DNA of 40,176 nt from Thermoprotei archaeon (GTDB taxonomy: Archaea; Thermoproteota; Thermoprotei; Thermofilales; B69-G16): assembly GCA_003649235.1 (NCBI GenBank), contig QMRG01000004.1:1-40176 (forward strand), in the 5' to 3' direction. Below, piece after piece: positions 1 through 11,933 of this stretch; position 1 is the stretch's first letter; each line of letters opens with the position of its first letter. The notes beneath the pieces are model-generated. The model was not told where the DNA came from. It was given only the letters and a program-made list of their open reading frames with translations, and did no database searches. Made by a program: the position numbers and the translations under genes.

Positions 1-120
1 CAAGAAATCAGCGAAAATAAACTTATGCTAGTAGCAGTAGGTTTTATGTTAACAATAGCGATTATGCTTTCGCTGCTTGTAAATACTCTATTATCGTTTC
101 TGTGGGTTGGATTGAGATGA
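1..120 (+). CDS. C-terminal fragment of a membrane protein, probably ferrous iron transporter FeoB (5' truncated by window)
   Basis: Frame 1 reads QEISENKLMLVAVGFMLTIAIMLSLLVNTLLSFLWVGLR*; hydrophobic C-terminal helix; ATGA overlap with a FeoC-like wHTH gene. Confidence 0.5.
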   Translation, partial: QEISENKLMLVAVGFMLTIAIMLSLLVNTLLSFLWVGLR

Positions 121-394
121 CTTTTGAAACAATTTTAGCTGTTCTTAAAGTATTAGATGAATTTAAAATGATAGACCTGTACATACTGTCGAAAAAGTTG
201 AAAATATCTGTAGAAGAAGCTGAAAGCATCCTTGGATTATTATTGTCACATGGCTATATAAGGCGTAAAGAGGTTAGCATATCCTGTAGTAATTGTCCTT
301 TGAAATCTTCTTGTCTTGTATTTGGGAGAGGTATGGTGAGCGTTTATATCATCACAAAGAAGGGCAGATCTCTCTTAGAAAAGCTTTCTAAAAG

Positions 395-398
<4 letters not shown>
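117..398 (+). CDS. FeoC-like winged-helix protein with CxxCPxxxxC cluster
   Basis: MTFETILAVLKVLDEFKMIDLYILSKKLKISVEEAESILGLLLSHGYIRR...CSNCPLKSSC; the ATG at 117 overlaps the upstream stop (ATGA), so this start is preferred over 102. Confidence 0.6.
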
Positions 399-1610
<1,212 letters not shown>

Positions 1611-1652
1611 AGGCTCAATCGCTTTGAAAATTTCGAAGAGATAAGTTTTTCG

Positions 1653-2573
1653 CTAAAAACTAGCCTCTAGCTTCTCTAATTTTGAGATCAGAAAATTGAC
1701 TACACTGGCGTATTTCCGTATGGCATATGACTCCGGGATTTCAGCACTATGAACCGGACCTACTTTGAAGCTTCCTACAGGTTTTAAAAGCCCAATAATA
1801 TCGCTTAGTTTAACATTAGTATATAATCCTCGAAGAGGTTTCTTAAGCTCCACGGCCATTTTAAACTTGCTAGCTTCGTATATTAGAACTCTTCCAGGAG
1901 ATACCGCCAAAACAAAAGCTACTTGAATTTGAGGCGGTAGCGGCCAAGCTACATTGCTATAGCTCTCAACAATTATCACATGGTGTTTATCTTCGATCGC
2001 TTTTAAGCATGTATGAGTAGAATTGAGGAAATTTTTATTCATTAAGTACACAAAATTTTTGATGGCATTTACTCGCAGTACTTCATCAGCATTTCTTGTA
2101 ATTCTATCCAGTATTTCCTCGTCAATAAGGAGTATGTTTCGCTGAAGAGCCCATTCGTTGAACAAGTATATATTGTAAAGTCTCTCTTCTTCATATCTGC
2201 TAAACCTAGCTATTATTGTCGTCTTTAGCAGGTCGTACGAGAACGAATAATACATATCAGGTACTCTTGCATTGATGAATACGCAAGGATCTAAAGGAGC
2301 CGTGAGAAAATGTATCGGATTTAATAATTCATATGGAATTCGTATTCTGGCTATTTGAGATAACATTGCTACATCTTTACAGTAAAGAGATTTGGAACGC
2401 AGATTATCCAATGTAGTATCGTAATCCGTAAACCAGTTATGGATGCTTATCGGTTTGAAAAATCCAGGTTTAAATCCCAGTTTTCTAAGTGCATATAATA
2501 TGGCCGCGGCTAAGTACGTCTTACCTGAGTTTTTCTCTAACAAACCTGTAATGAGCACTTTTACGCCAGACAT
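1653..2573 (-). CDS. P-loop NTPase, dethiobiotin synthetase/CobB-like fold
   Basis: N-terminal VLITGLLEKNSGKTYLAAAILYALRKLGFKPGFFKPI resembles the BioD-type P-loop. Confidence 0.6.
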   Translation of the reverse strand: MSGVKVLITGLLEKNSGKTYLAAAILYALRKLGFKPGFFKPISIHNWFTDYDTTLDNLRSKSLYCKDVAMLSQIARIRIPYELLNPIHFLTAPLDPCVFINARVPDMYYSFSYDLLKTTIIARFSRYEEERLYNIYLFNEWALQRNILLIDEEILDRITRNADEVLRVNAIKNFVYLMNKNFLNSTHTCLKAIEDKHHVIIVESYSNVAWPLPPQIQVAFVLAVSPGRVLIYEASKFKMAVELKKPLRGLYTNVKLSDIIGLLKPVGSFKVGPVHSAEIPESYAIRKYASVVNFLISKLEKLEASF

Positions 2574-2688
2574 TCTAATATTATTCTGACCTTATAGGCA
2601 TGAAAAAGCTTTACTGTGATTTATCCAAAACTAGCCGACTGAATATATAAAAAGGACAGATAACCAATTCTGGACGTAGGATGAGATC

Positions 2689-3057
2689 GTGTATGGCGTT
2701 AGTGTAAACATGGAAGTTACGTATACTAGAGTCGTATCTATAGACGGTAAAGACGCGGTCATAGATAAAATATTATCTGGAACTATGACTAAAATTGTTG
2801 AAGGTTTAAACTTAGCTTTGCAAATGATCCAAACGATAAAGGAATTGCTTAAAATTAACAACATCAAAAACGAAGATTTGATAGATATAGAAATTGAAAG
2901 TATAGACGCGCTAGATAAGCGAGGAGCTGTAGTAAATCCACCTAAAAAAGTCTTCCTTTCCGGGTTGTTGAAGAAAGTTTTTAACGACGGTAGAGCACCA
3001 GTAATCGGGCTAATTTTATATAGAGCTATAATATTACCGCTAGATTTGCCACCTTAA
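2689..3057 (+). CDS. hypothetical protein
   Basis: 122-aa ORF with TATA-like element (atatataaaaagg) upstream; alternative ATG at 2710. Confidence 0.6.
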   Translation: MYGVSVNMEVTYTRVVSIDGKDAVIDKILSGTMTKIVEGLNLALQMIQTIKELLKINNIKNEDLIDIEIESIDALDKRGAVVNPPKKVFLSGLLKKVFNDGRAPVIGLILYRAIILPLDLPP

Positions 3058-3070
3058 CTTTGGTGAAAAA

Positions 3071-3925
3071 ATGGAGTTTATAATTCCTCGCGAGCTGTCG
3101 CATACCTTTAAAAGACTCTACAAAAGTAATAGAGAATTCAAAAGAAGTGTAGATATAATAAGAAAAGAAATATTTGATCCCGGTAAAGAACCTAATTCTG
3201 ACGCTGTACTTGAAAACTTTAATAGGCTAGCTACCTTTTTAGGAATTCCATCTTTCAAAGAAAGAGAAATATCAATACCTAAAACAGTGTTTGAGCTAGA
3301 CTTAGAAAAACCGAGGTTTCTAGAAGAAAATAGTTCTGCTATAGCCGAGCATTTGCCCATTATAGCACAACCTAAAATAGATATTGAAGGCGGAAATAGG
3401 TTACATAGAATATATATTAAGTTATTTAAAAAAGCCTATGATTTTTTCGGAGAGGGTCTTTTAGCTGAGATAACGCTGGTGTTTGAAGGAGAGCACGATC
3501 CTAAAATGGGAATATATAACGATTTATGGCGTTTAATAGCATGGGGTAGAGTAGAGGATATCGAAACTTTCTTCCTAATATACGATAATTCTCTAACACC
3601 AAAGGAGATCATCTTTCCACCACTTTACCTTAAGTTTCCTTACAGGAAACATTATAGGTATATTCCTCCATCTTTCAGCAGCGGATTAAGCTATAAGCTT
3701 ACAGCTCATTCTATAGCTAGATTGAAAGTCGAAGAAACCCCGATAATTTACGTTAACACATGGAACCATGCTTTATCCATTTTCGACACTAATCCTAAGT
3801 TAGAGAAAAAATTCTTTAAACCAATAGAGCTTAAATTGATGAATGGGCGTAGGCTAGATGCTGAAAAGGATTTTTCTATGTTAAAATATGAGGAGGAAAT
3901 TGTGCTGCTTAAAGAGGGTGAGTAG
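3071..3925 (+). CDS. hypothetical protein
   Basis: 284-aa ORF in tight tandem with neighbours; its end overlaps the radical SAM gene. Confidence 0.65.
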   Translation: MEFIIPRELSHTFKRLYKSNREFKRSVDIIRKEIFDPGKEPNSDAVLENFNRLATFLGIPSFKEREISIPKTVFELDLEKPRFLEENSSAIAEHLPIIAQPKIDIEGGNRLHRIYIKLFKKAYDFFGEGLLAEITLVFEGEHDPKMGIYNDLWRLIAWGRVEDIETFFLIYDNSLTPKEIIFPPLYLKFPYRKHYRYIPPSFSSGLSYKLTAHSIARLKVEETPIIYVNTWNHALSIFDTNPKLEKKFFKPIELKLMNGRRLDAEKDFSMLKYEEEIVLLKEGE

Positions 3926-5441
3926 AATCTCCTTTAACGAACTCAACATAGTCAGGAAAAAGGGGCGGCCTGGAGACTTAAAAATAGCTCTTTTCTACCC
4001 ATCTCTTTATCACGTAGCTCTCGACACTCTCTCTTTTCATATGCTCTACTTCTACGTGAACAGCAGGATAGGATTTATAGCGGAAAGGTTTAATATAGTC
4101 AAAAAGACAGGGCAAGAGCCGATTCCCCGCAGTATTGAAAGCGGAGCTTCGTTGAAGCTTTTCGATGTAATACTAATCTCTGTACATTATGAGCCAGATT
4201 ACGTCAATATTCTAAGGTTTTTATATGCCAGCGGAATTCCGATACTTTCTTCAAAAAGAGATAGACCTTACGTTATAGTAGGAGGACCTGCGGTTATAAG
4301 TAATCCAGAGCCTTTAGCCGAAGTTGTAGATGTATTTGCACTAGGCGATATAGAGCCCATATTACCCTATTTACTTGATTGTCTTTTAGAGTTTTATGAT
4401 CGGAAACGGGAATTATTGGAATCTCTACCGCCTGAAAGAGGATTTTATGTTCCGCAGAGAGGAGATGAAGAAGTGATAATTAATAAGGCTAACGAGCTAC
4501 CTCTAAAGTTCCATCCTATAGCGCAAATACAACCTAGTGGAAAAAATTCGAGAAGAAGGAAAACCATGATTGAAGCTATGAGAGGTTGTTTTAGAGAGTG
4601 TAGTTTTTGTCTAGAAGGGGCTATATTCAAACCTAAACGTGAGAGAAGTTATGAACAAGTTAAGGTTATAGCCGATCAAGGTGTGTATTTTAATAAAAGT
4701 AAAAAAGTCGTATTGCTGGCGTTGTCTTATTTTGACCATAGTGAAGCCGATAAAATACTAGAGTACTTAGTAAACAATAAATTTGAGGTCTCAGTTCCTT
4801 CAATAAGAGTGGAAACTCTTAACGAGAGAAGACTTGAATTAATAGCGACAGGTGGGCAGAAAACGCTTACGATAGCTCCTGAAACAGCAGATCGCGATTT
4901 GAGTCTTAAAATAGGAAAACCTTTTTTGCCAACACTGATAGAGGATACGGCAATTTACGCGAGAAAAATAGGGATAAAATCACTTAAACTCTATTTCATG
5001 ATAGGACTGCCTGGCGAAACAAGAGAACATTTGAGAAAAATAGTAAACTTCATAGAAACTTTAAGCGAAAAGTCGGGATATAAAGGGGTAAGAGAACTCA
5101 AAATAACAGTAAGCCCATTTGTTCCTAAACCTCATACTCCGATGCAACTAGCCTGGGTTGAAGATGTACAAGTACTAAAAAGAAAGATAGATTTCTTAAA
5201 ATCGAAATTAGGCGGTATAGCCGAAGTGAGATCGCATGATCCAAGGTGGTCTCATATTCAAACGATCTTATCAAGAGGTGACCGTGAAATAGGCAAAATT
5301 TTAATGCTCTGGGCAAAATATGGTGGTGGTCTAGGAGGATGGAGGAAAGCCGTTAGAAATTTGAATATAGATATCCGCAAGTATCTCGTTCCTTCTTCTA
5401 CTACTTCAATGCCATGGAAAAAGATAAAGTTGGCCTCTTGA
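3918..5441 (+). CDS. radical SAM protein with N-terminal B12-binding-like domain
   Basis: RGCFRECSFCLEG (CX3CX2C), VIVGGPAVISNPEPLAEVVDVFALGD, LYFMIGLPGE; ORF opens at 3888, GTG at 3918 is a plausible start. Confidence 0.8.
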   Translation: MSRISFNELNIVRKKGRPGDLKIALFYPSLYHVALDTLSFHMLYFYVNSRIGFIAERFNIVKKTGQEPIPRSIESGASLKLFDVILISVHYEPDYVNILRFLYASGIPILSSKRDRPYVIVGGPAVISNPEPLAEVVDVFALGDIEPILPYLLDCLLEFYDRKRELLESLPPERGFYVPQRGDEEVIINKANELPLKFHPIAQIQPSGKNSRRRKTMIEAMRGCFRECSFCLEGAIFKPKRERSYEQVKVIADQGVYFNKSKKVVLLALSYFDHSEADKILEYLVNNKFEVSVPSIRVETLNERRLELIATGGQKTLTIAPETADRDLSLKIGKPFLPTLIEDTAIYARKIGIKSLKLYFMIGLPGETREHLRKIVNFIETLSEKSGYKGVRELKITVSPFVPKPHTPMQLAWVEDVQVLKRKIDFLKSKLGGIAEVRSHDPRWSHIQTILSRGDREIGKILMLWAKYGGGLGGWRKAVRNLNIDIRKYLVPSSTTSMPWKKIKLAS

Positions 5442-5507
5442 TTTAGGATATTTCGCTAGTCTTCTCTTCCGAGTATAACAAAGTTGGATATTGATTCATC
5501 AAAATTA

Positions 5508-5567
5508 AGTCGGTCCGGGTCCGTTTCTTCATCTTAACTTCAGTCCTCATAGCCAGCTCGTCATCCA
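5508..5567 (-). ncRNA. candidate C/D box sRNA
   Basis: Minus strand: box C ATGACGA (5564-5558), 14-nt guide, D' CTGA (5543-5540), 7-nt spacer, C' ATGAAGA (5532-5526), 12-nt guide AACGGACCCGGA, D-like CCGA (5513-5510); TATA ~25 nt upstream. D box is non-canonical and no clear terminal stem. Confidence 0.5.
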
Positions 5568-5586
5568 TGATATAAAAGCCAGAGAT

Positions 5587-5595
5587 CTTATATAG
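5587..5595. promoter_or_regulatory. Shared, near-palindromic TATA element between divergent C/D sRNA candidates
   Basis: CTTATATAG (reverse complement CTATATAAG) is centred ~25-27 nt from the predicted 5' end of each candidate RNA. Confidence 0.45.
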
Positions 5596-5616
5596 CTTTA
5601 ACTAAATGAATATTTT

Positions 5617-5674
5617 GGGGATGAAGAAGGAAAATACTGAAAATTGAATGATGTGAAGGAGGTGACCTGACCCG
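5617..5674 (+). ncRNA. candidate C/D box sRNA
   Basis: GGGG-ATGAAGA(C, 5621-5627)-9 nt-CTGA(D', 5637-5640)-7 nt-ATGATGT(C', 5648-5654)-12 nt GAAGGAGGTGAC-CTGA(D, 5667-5670)-CCC; GGG/CCC terminal stem; TATA upstream; no ORF. Confidence 0.68.
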
Positions 5675-5715
5675 GGCGTTAAAAATATAAAACCAGCGGC
5701 TCTATAACATCTTCA

Positions 5716-5811
5716 GGGGCCGTAGCCTAGCAAGGTAGGGCGTCCGGCTCCAGTACATAGCCGGAATGTGGAGAAACCGGAAGGTCGGGGGTTCAAGTCC
5801 CCCCGGCCCCA
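5716..5811 (+). tRNA. tRNA-Trp (CCA) with ~22-nt anticodon-loop intron
   Basis: GGGGCCG/CGGCCCC acceptor, TCCGG/CCGGA anticodon stem, loop CTCCAG[intron]A, T arm GGGGGTTCAAGTCCCCC. Confidence 0.92.
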
Positions 5812-5859
5812 TATTCATGAGTTATTGTCCTTTAATACTATTTTTCACAGAATACTTGG

Positions 5860-6174
5860 ATGTTTATGGAAGCAAGGAAAACTATATTTTTGGCGATTTT
5901 TCTAATCACCTTCTTCGCGGCAATAGTTAGAGGTCAACCGACAGGATCAGATTTCCTAGATACTATAATTTCTGAAGTCGAAACGGTAATCGTTAACGGT
6001 TTAAAACGAATGCTTGTGGCCATAATAAAGATAGCTAGAATAGCTTACCTACTAATGGGGATAGCAGGAGTTTTAATGTGGGCATCCGGCTATGCTGTAG
6101 GTCGAGGCAAGCAATTAATAGTTGGAGCAATAGTAATAGCCGTGCTCTTAGAAGCCCTTTCAGGCTCAATTTAA
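5860..6174 (+). CDS. small secreted/membrane protein with N-terminal signal-like helix and two further hydrophobic helices; possible Ced/Ted-type (VirB2/TrbC-like) pilin
   Basis: MFMEARKTIFLAIFLITFFAAIVRGQPTG... then LVAIIKIARIAYLLMGIAGVLMWASGYAVGRGKQLIVGAIVIAVLLEALSG. Confidence 0.6.
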   Translation: MFMEARKTIFLAIFLITFFAAIVRGQPTGSDFLDTIISEVETVIVNGLKRMLVAIIKIARIAYLLMGIAGVLMWASGYAVGRGKQLIVGAIVIAVLLEALSGSI

Positions 6175-6209
6175 ATTGTTCACTTAGCATTAACTAAAAT
6201 TTATTAAAG

Positions 6210-6328
6210 CGGGCCCGCCGGGATTCGAACCCGGGACCCTCGGGTCTCTTCCCTTAAAGGTTAAAAGCCCGATGCTTTCGGAGGCACCTAACGAGGCTAG
6301 GTCCCCTACCGTGCTGAGCTACGGGCCC
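6210..6328 (-). tRNA. tRNA-Lys (TTT) with two apparent introns (D arm ~29 nt, anticodon loop ~16 nt)
   Basis: Minus strand GGGCCCG TA GCTC AGCACGGTAG[...]AGC A TCGGG CTTTTA[...]A CCCGA ... CCGGGTTCGAATCCCGG CGGGCCC G; 119 nt, reducing to 74 nt after removal of both insertions. Confidence 0.85.
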
Positions 6329-6827
6329 GCTGATATTCTGTTATCTTGAGGCTTTTTATAAAGTTTTTGATATTTTCTTCTGTTATCACTAAGTATGCTG
6401 TTAGCTTTTCTCCTCGAGTTAAATCCTTTACAATAGTTCTATCTATATCTCTTGCTGCTTTATCCGCATTTACAGCGACAGTTCTGTCATCTATGTAATC
6501 GCTTTTTCTAATAACTATGGAATTGCGGTCAGCTAATATAAGTCTTGGATCCGATCGGGCTTCTGCAATATCTATTCTTCCTTTAACTATTATCAGCAAA
6601 TAAACTTTATATCCGCTGGTTCTTAAGAGTTGTTTAGTCTTAGAAGATAAATCACTAGCAGCTTTATCTGCTCGGATCCCTATAATACAAGTGCCCCTAG
6701 GAGTTAGATACCCTTCTTTTGTTATCTCTAGCGTTGTGCTATGAGTAGCCTTTATATTTTCATGACCTTCGGCAACTATTTTTTCATAGTATACTTTCAA
6801 ACTAGACAGTATCCTCTCTATGCCCAT
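6306..6827 (-). CDS. DUF371-like archaeal protein
   Basis: EGHENIKATHSTTLEITKEGYLTPRGTCIIGIRADKAASDL motif; ORF opens at 6848; stop codon falls inside the tRNA-Lys D region. Confidence 0.7.
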   Translation of the reverse strand: MGIERILSSLKVYYEKIVAEGHENIKATHSTTLEITKEGYLTPRGTCIIGIRADKAASDLSSKTKQLLRTSGYKVYLLIIVKGRIDIAEARSDPRLILADRNSIVIRKSDYIDDRTVAVNADKAARDIDRTIVKDLTRGEKLTAYLVITEENIKNFIKSLKITEYQRARSSAR

Positions 6828-7491
6828 ACTTACCCAACAAGGGTACAAATATGCAACCGCCCATTTTTATTTCTCTCACATCTCCCTTTTCATCCTTTTC
6901 CACTAAAGTCAAAACTTGATAAAAAGTAGACCCTACTGGTATAACAAGTCTTCCCGGACTATTCAATAATTTCAAAAGGTAGGATGGTATACTGGGAGCT
7001 GCAGCTGTAACTAAAATTCTATCAAATTTCTTAGATGTAGGAACACCGCTGCTACCATCACAAACTAGCACATATACTCTATCATCATAACCTGTTTTTG
7101 CAAGATTGTTTTTAGCAAATTCAGCTAATTCGGGGAAATATTCGACAGAGACTACATAGCCTAATGTCGGAGAATCGGATGGAGACGTTATCTCCGCACA
7201 AAGTGCAGCGTGATATCCGCTACCCGTGCCTATTTCAAGAATATTACATCCCCTTTTTATCGCTAGTAATTCACACATCATGGCACACATATGAGGTGCT
7301 GAAATAGTCTGGCCTTTAAGGATTGGCAGAGGATAATCTTCATAGGCCGAGTTACGGTACTCGGGAAGTACGAATTCTTCGCGTGGAACCTTGAGAAATG
7401 CTCTTATAACATCTTTGCTTTTTAAAACTCCTTCTCTGATTAAATAATCGACAAGTAGTTGTCTTTTTTTATATGTATTCAACCGAACCAC
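6802..7491 (-). CDS. pcm: protein-L-isoaspartate O-methyltransferase
   Basis: [45 protein letters not shown]. Confidence 0.93.
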   Translation of the reverse strand: MVRLNTYKKRQLLVDYLIREGVLKSKDVIRAFLKVPREEFVLPEYRNSAYEDYPLPILKGQTISAPHMCAMMCELLAIKRGCNILEIGTGSGYHAALCAEITSPSDSPTLGYVVSVEYFPELAEFAKNNLAKTGYDDRVYVLVCDGSSGVPTSKKFDRILVTAAAPSIPSYLLKLLNSPGRLVIPVGSTFYQVLTLVEKDEKGDVREIKMGGCIFVPLLGKYGHREDTV

Positions 7492-8519
7492 GATTCAAGA
7501 GTAGCCTGTGTAAAATACATACGCACGGCTTTCTCTGCTCTTTCCACGGCTTTTTCTACTCTTTCTTTAGAAAAGTCGTATTCGTAGCATAGAAATCTTA
7601 TAATAGCCTCTTTATCAGGCATAGACCACGTTAACTCGTAATTGTCTGTAACTTCTGGCTCTAAGAATATTTTCTTAATTTCTAAAGGATCGATGGGAAA
7701 TGCCTCTTTACCTAAGATATCTTTTATCTTCTCTATATTACCATATGTCTTTACTAATCTTAGAGCACGTTTAGGACCTATCCCTTTTACTCCTTCAGGA
7801 TTATAGTCAGTGCCTATTAGTATAGCTATATCGATTAGCTGCTCTCTAGTTATTCCATGAGCCTTAAGCAAATCATCTAAAATTATTAACTCAGGAGTAA
7901 TCTCGATATACACCCTTTTTCTAGGAAGTTTTCTCCTGCCAGTTATAGCCAGGTTTCTTACTAATCGTTTAGAACCGAAAAGAAGGGAGTCATAATCTTG
8001 ACTAGCAGAAGCCCATACATCGCCTTTTAAAGTCATGTATGCGCTTTGAGCTTCTCCCTCAGAAGGAGCTTGAACCCAAGGTATACCCATATAATCTAAT
8101 AGTGTTTTAGCAGCATTGACCATCTCTTTTGTAAGTTTTGAAGTTTGTTGAGCATAAATTCTGGCTTCTTCTAAATCCCCTCTTGCTAATGCTTCTTTAT
8201 ATTTTTCCTCGGCTATAGCTTTATGTTGTAACCTTTTCTCTAATTCGATCATCTTCAATTCTGGAGGTTTACCATCAAAAACGTATACAGGTTTTAATCC
8301 GTTTTCTAATAGATTTACAGTTCTGTAAAACAAACCGCTTAAATGGCTCGTAATTTCTCCTCGTCTATTCATGAGTGGAGTTCCATCCGGTTGTCTAATG
8401 ATCGCCAAAAATTGGTAAAGAGAATTATAAGCATCTATTGCTATAGCTTTTTTACTTAAATCTTTCAAACTTATCTGCTTTTTAACTTCTTCCACTAATT
8501 CCCTGAGGTTAACTCCCAT
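7479..8519 (-). CDS. fen: flap endonuclease 1
   Basis: [79 protein letters not shown]-terminal PIP box TQATLESWF. Confidence 0.97.
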   Translation of the reverse strand: MGVNLRELVEEVKKQISLKDLSKKAIAIDAYNSLYQFLAIIRQPDGTPLMNRRGEITSHLSGLFYRTVNLLENGLKPVYVFDGKPPELKMIELEKRLQHKAIAEEKYKEALARGDLEEARIYAQQTSKLTKEMVNAAKTLLDYMGIPWVQAPSEGEAQSAYMTLKGDVWASASQDYDSLLFGSKRLVRNLAITGRRKLPRKRVYIEITPELIILDDLLKAHGITREQLIDIAILIGTDYNPEGVKGIGPKRALRLVKTYGNIEKIKDILGKEAFPIDPLEIKKIFLEPEVTDNYELTWSMPDKEAIIRFLCYEYDFSKERVEKAVERAEKAVRMYFTQATLESWFG

Positions 8520-8567
8520 TAATATAACCTCCTTAACTATAATTAGAGAAAAGAGATAATTATTAAT

Positions 8568-8780
8568 TTAGCTTGCAAGTCTCACTATTTTTAAATCCTT
8601 CTTTAAAGGTTCTACTATTATCATGCCACGAACTTCAAGCACCATGAGCATCTTATTGAATTGAGAACGCGAAATATCTTCACCCAAGATTTTTTTAACA
8701 GCTCTAAACAGCTCTTTATCAGTCGCTGTCCCGTTACTCCTCTTAAGGATTCTTAATATAACAATATGTAAGGGTAGCAT
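8568..8780 (-). CDS. small winged-helix-like protein
   Basis: 70-aa ORF, HTH-like composition, adjacent to cdc48. Confidence 0.55.
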   Translation of the reverse strand: MLPLHIVILRILKRSNGTATDKELFRAVKKILGEDISRSQFNKMLMVLEVRGMIIVEPLKKDLKIVRLAS

Positions 8781-8784
8781 ATTC

Positions 8785-11034
<2,250 letters not shown>

Positions 11035-11070
11035 TTAATATTTAACTTTTGTGGACAAAATAACTCTGAT

Positions 11071-11346
11071 TTATGTAAACATTCGGCTAACCATTAATAC
11101 TTCAACCTGACTCACACCTTCAATGCCGGAGATTATCTCTTCTAACTTACTCGTGCCTCCTGCCGTCTCCTCGGGAATGGATACATATAGTTTTAATGCA
11201 TATAATCCAAATGCTATAGGTTCTTTAACTGATTTCAATATTTCATAATTCTCTGGCAGATTTTCTTTTATTCGTTTTTCTAACTCATCGAGCGAGGTAT
11301 CTATATCCTCAGGAAGTATTTTAAGAGAAACTACAACTTTAGCCAT
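11071..11346 (-). CDS. translation elongation factor aEF-1 beta
   Basis: MAKVVVSLKILPEDIDTSLDELEKRIKE...IAFGLYALKLYVSIPEE...EEIISGIEGVSQVEV. Confidence 0.93.
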   Translation of the reverse strand: MAKVVVSLKILPEDIDTSLDELEKRIKENLPENYEILKSVKEPIAFGLYALKLYVSIPEETAGGTSKLEEIISGIEGVSQVEVLMVSRMFT

Positions 11347-11355
11347 TCCAACACC

Positions 11356-11553
11356 TCATGGGCCTTCAAATCCGCATTTAGGACATTTATAAGAATTCAT
11401 CAACTGCCTGCATTTATAGCATCTCCATATAATAAACTCTCCGCAATTAGGGCATCTAAACTTTACTCCTCTATCATGCGGCGGTATAGGCTTACTACAC
11501 GAAGTACAGACAGGCATTTTAAGTGCTAATTTCCTGGTTGTGGACATTGCCAT
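11356..11553 (-). CDS. small zinc-ribbon RNA-binding-type protein (DUF1610/HVO_2753-like)
   Basis: [50 protein letters not shown], four zinc knuckles. Confidence 0.88.
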   Translation of the reverse strand: MAMSTTRKLALKMPVCTSCSKPIPPHDRGVKFRCPNCGEFIIWRCYKCRQLMNSYKCPKCGFEGP

Positions 11554-11667
11554 CTAAACCCCGCACAAACTTTCAAAAAGGAGTATATAAATCCACCGCA
11601 ATATCCAAGGTATCAAATTCCATATTTCACGAAAGTTATTTAAGAACACATATTCCTTATAACTTAG

Positions 11668-11755
11668 GCCGGGGTGCCTGAGTCAGGTCTAAAGGGTCGG
11701 ACTCGAGATCCGATGCCCCATTCGGGGCGCCCGGGTTCAAATCCCGGCCCCGGCG
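11668..11755 (+). tRNA. tRNA-Ser (CGA)
   Basis: GCCGGGG/CCCCGGC acceptor, TCGGA-CTCGAGA-TCCGA anticodon arm, long variable arm GCCCCATTCGGGGC, G73. Confidence 0.95.
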
Positions 11756-11933
11756 TCTCTACGTATGTGATTATAGTTTTCTATTTACTCGAAAATGTAT
11801 CGCTCGCCATAAACTCTTTTAACTACATGCATAGAAATTATCTTCTTCATAGTTACAGTAATAACTTAGTGCAAACCTGATGAAATTAAAATGATTTATA
11901 TTGCGTTATCAAATGAGAATGATAGGTGGATCT

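Noticed and set aside
11674-11880. 68-aa ORF MPESGLKGRTRDPMPHSGRPGSNPGPG...
   Set aside because: Runs through the tRNA-Ser gene; peptide is translated tRNA.
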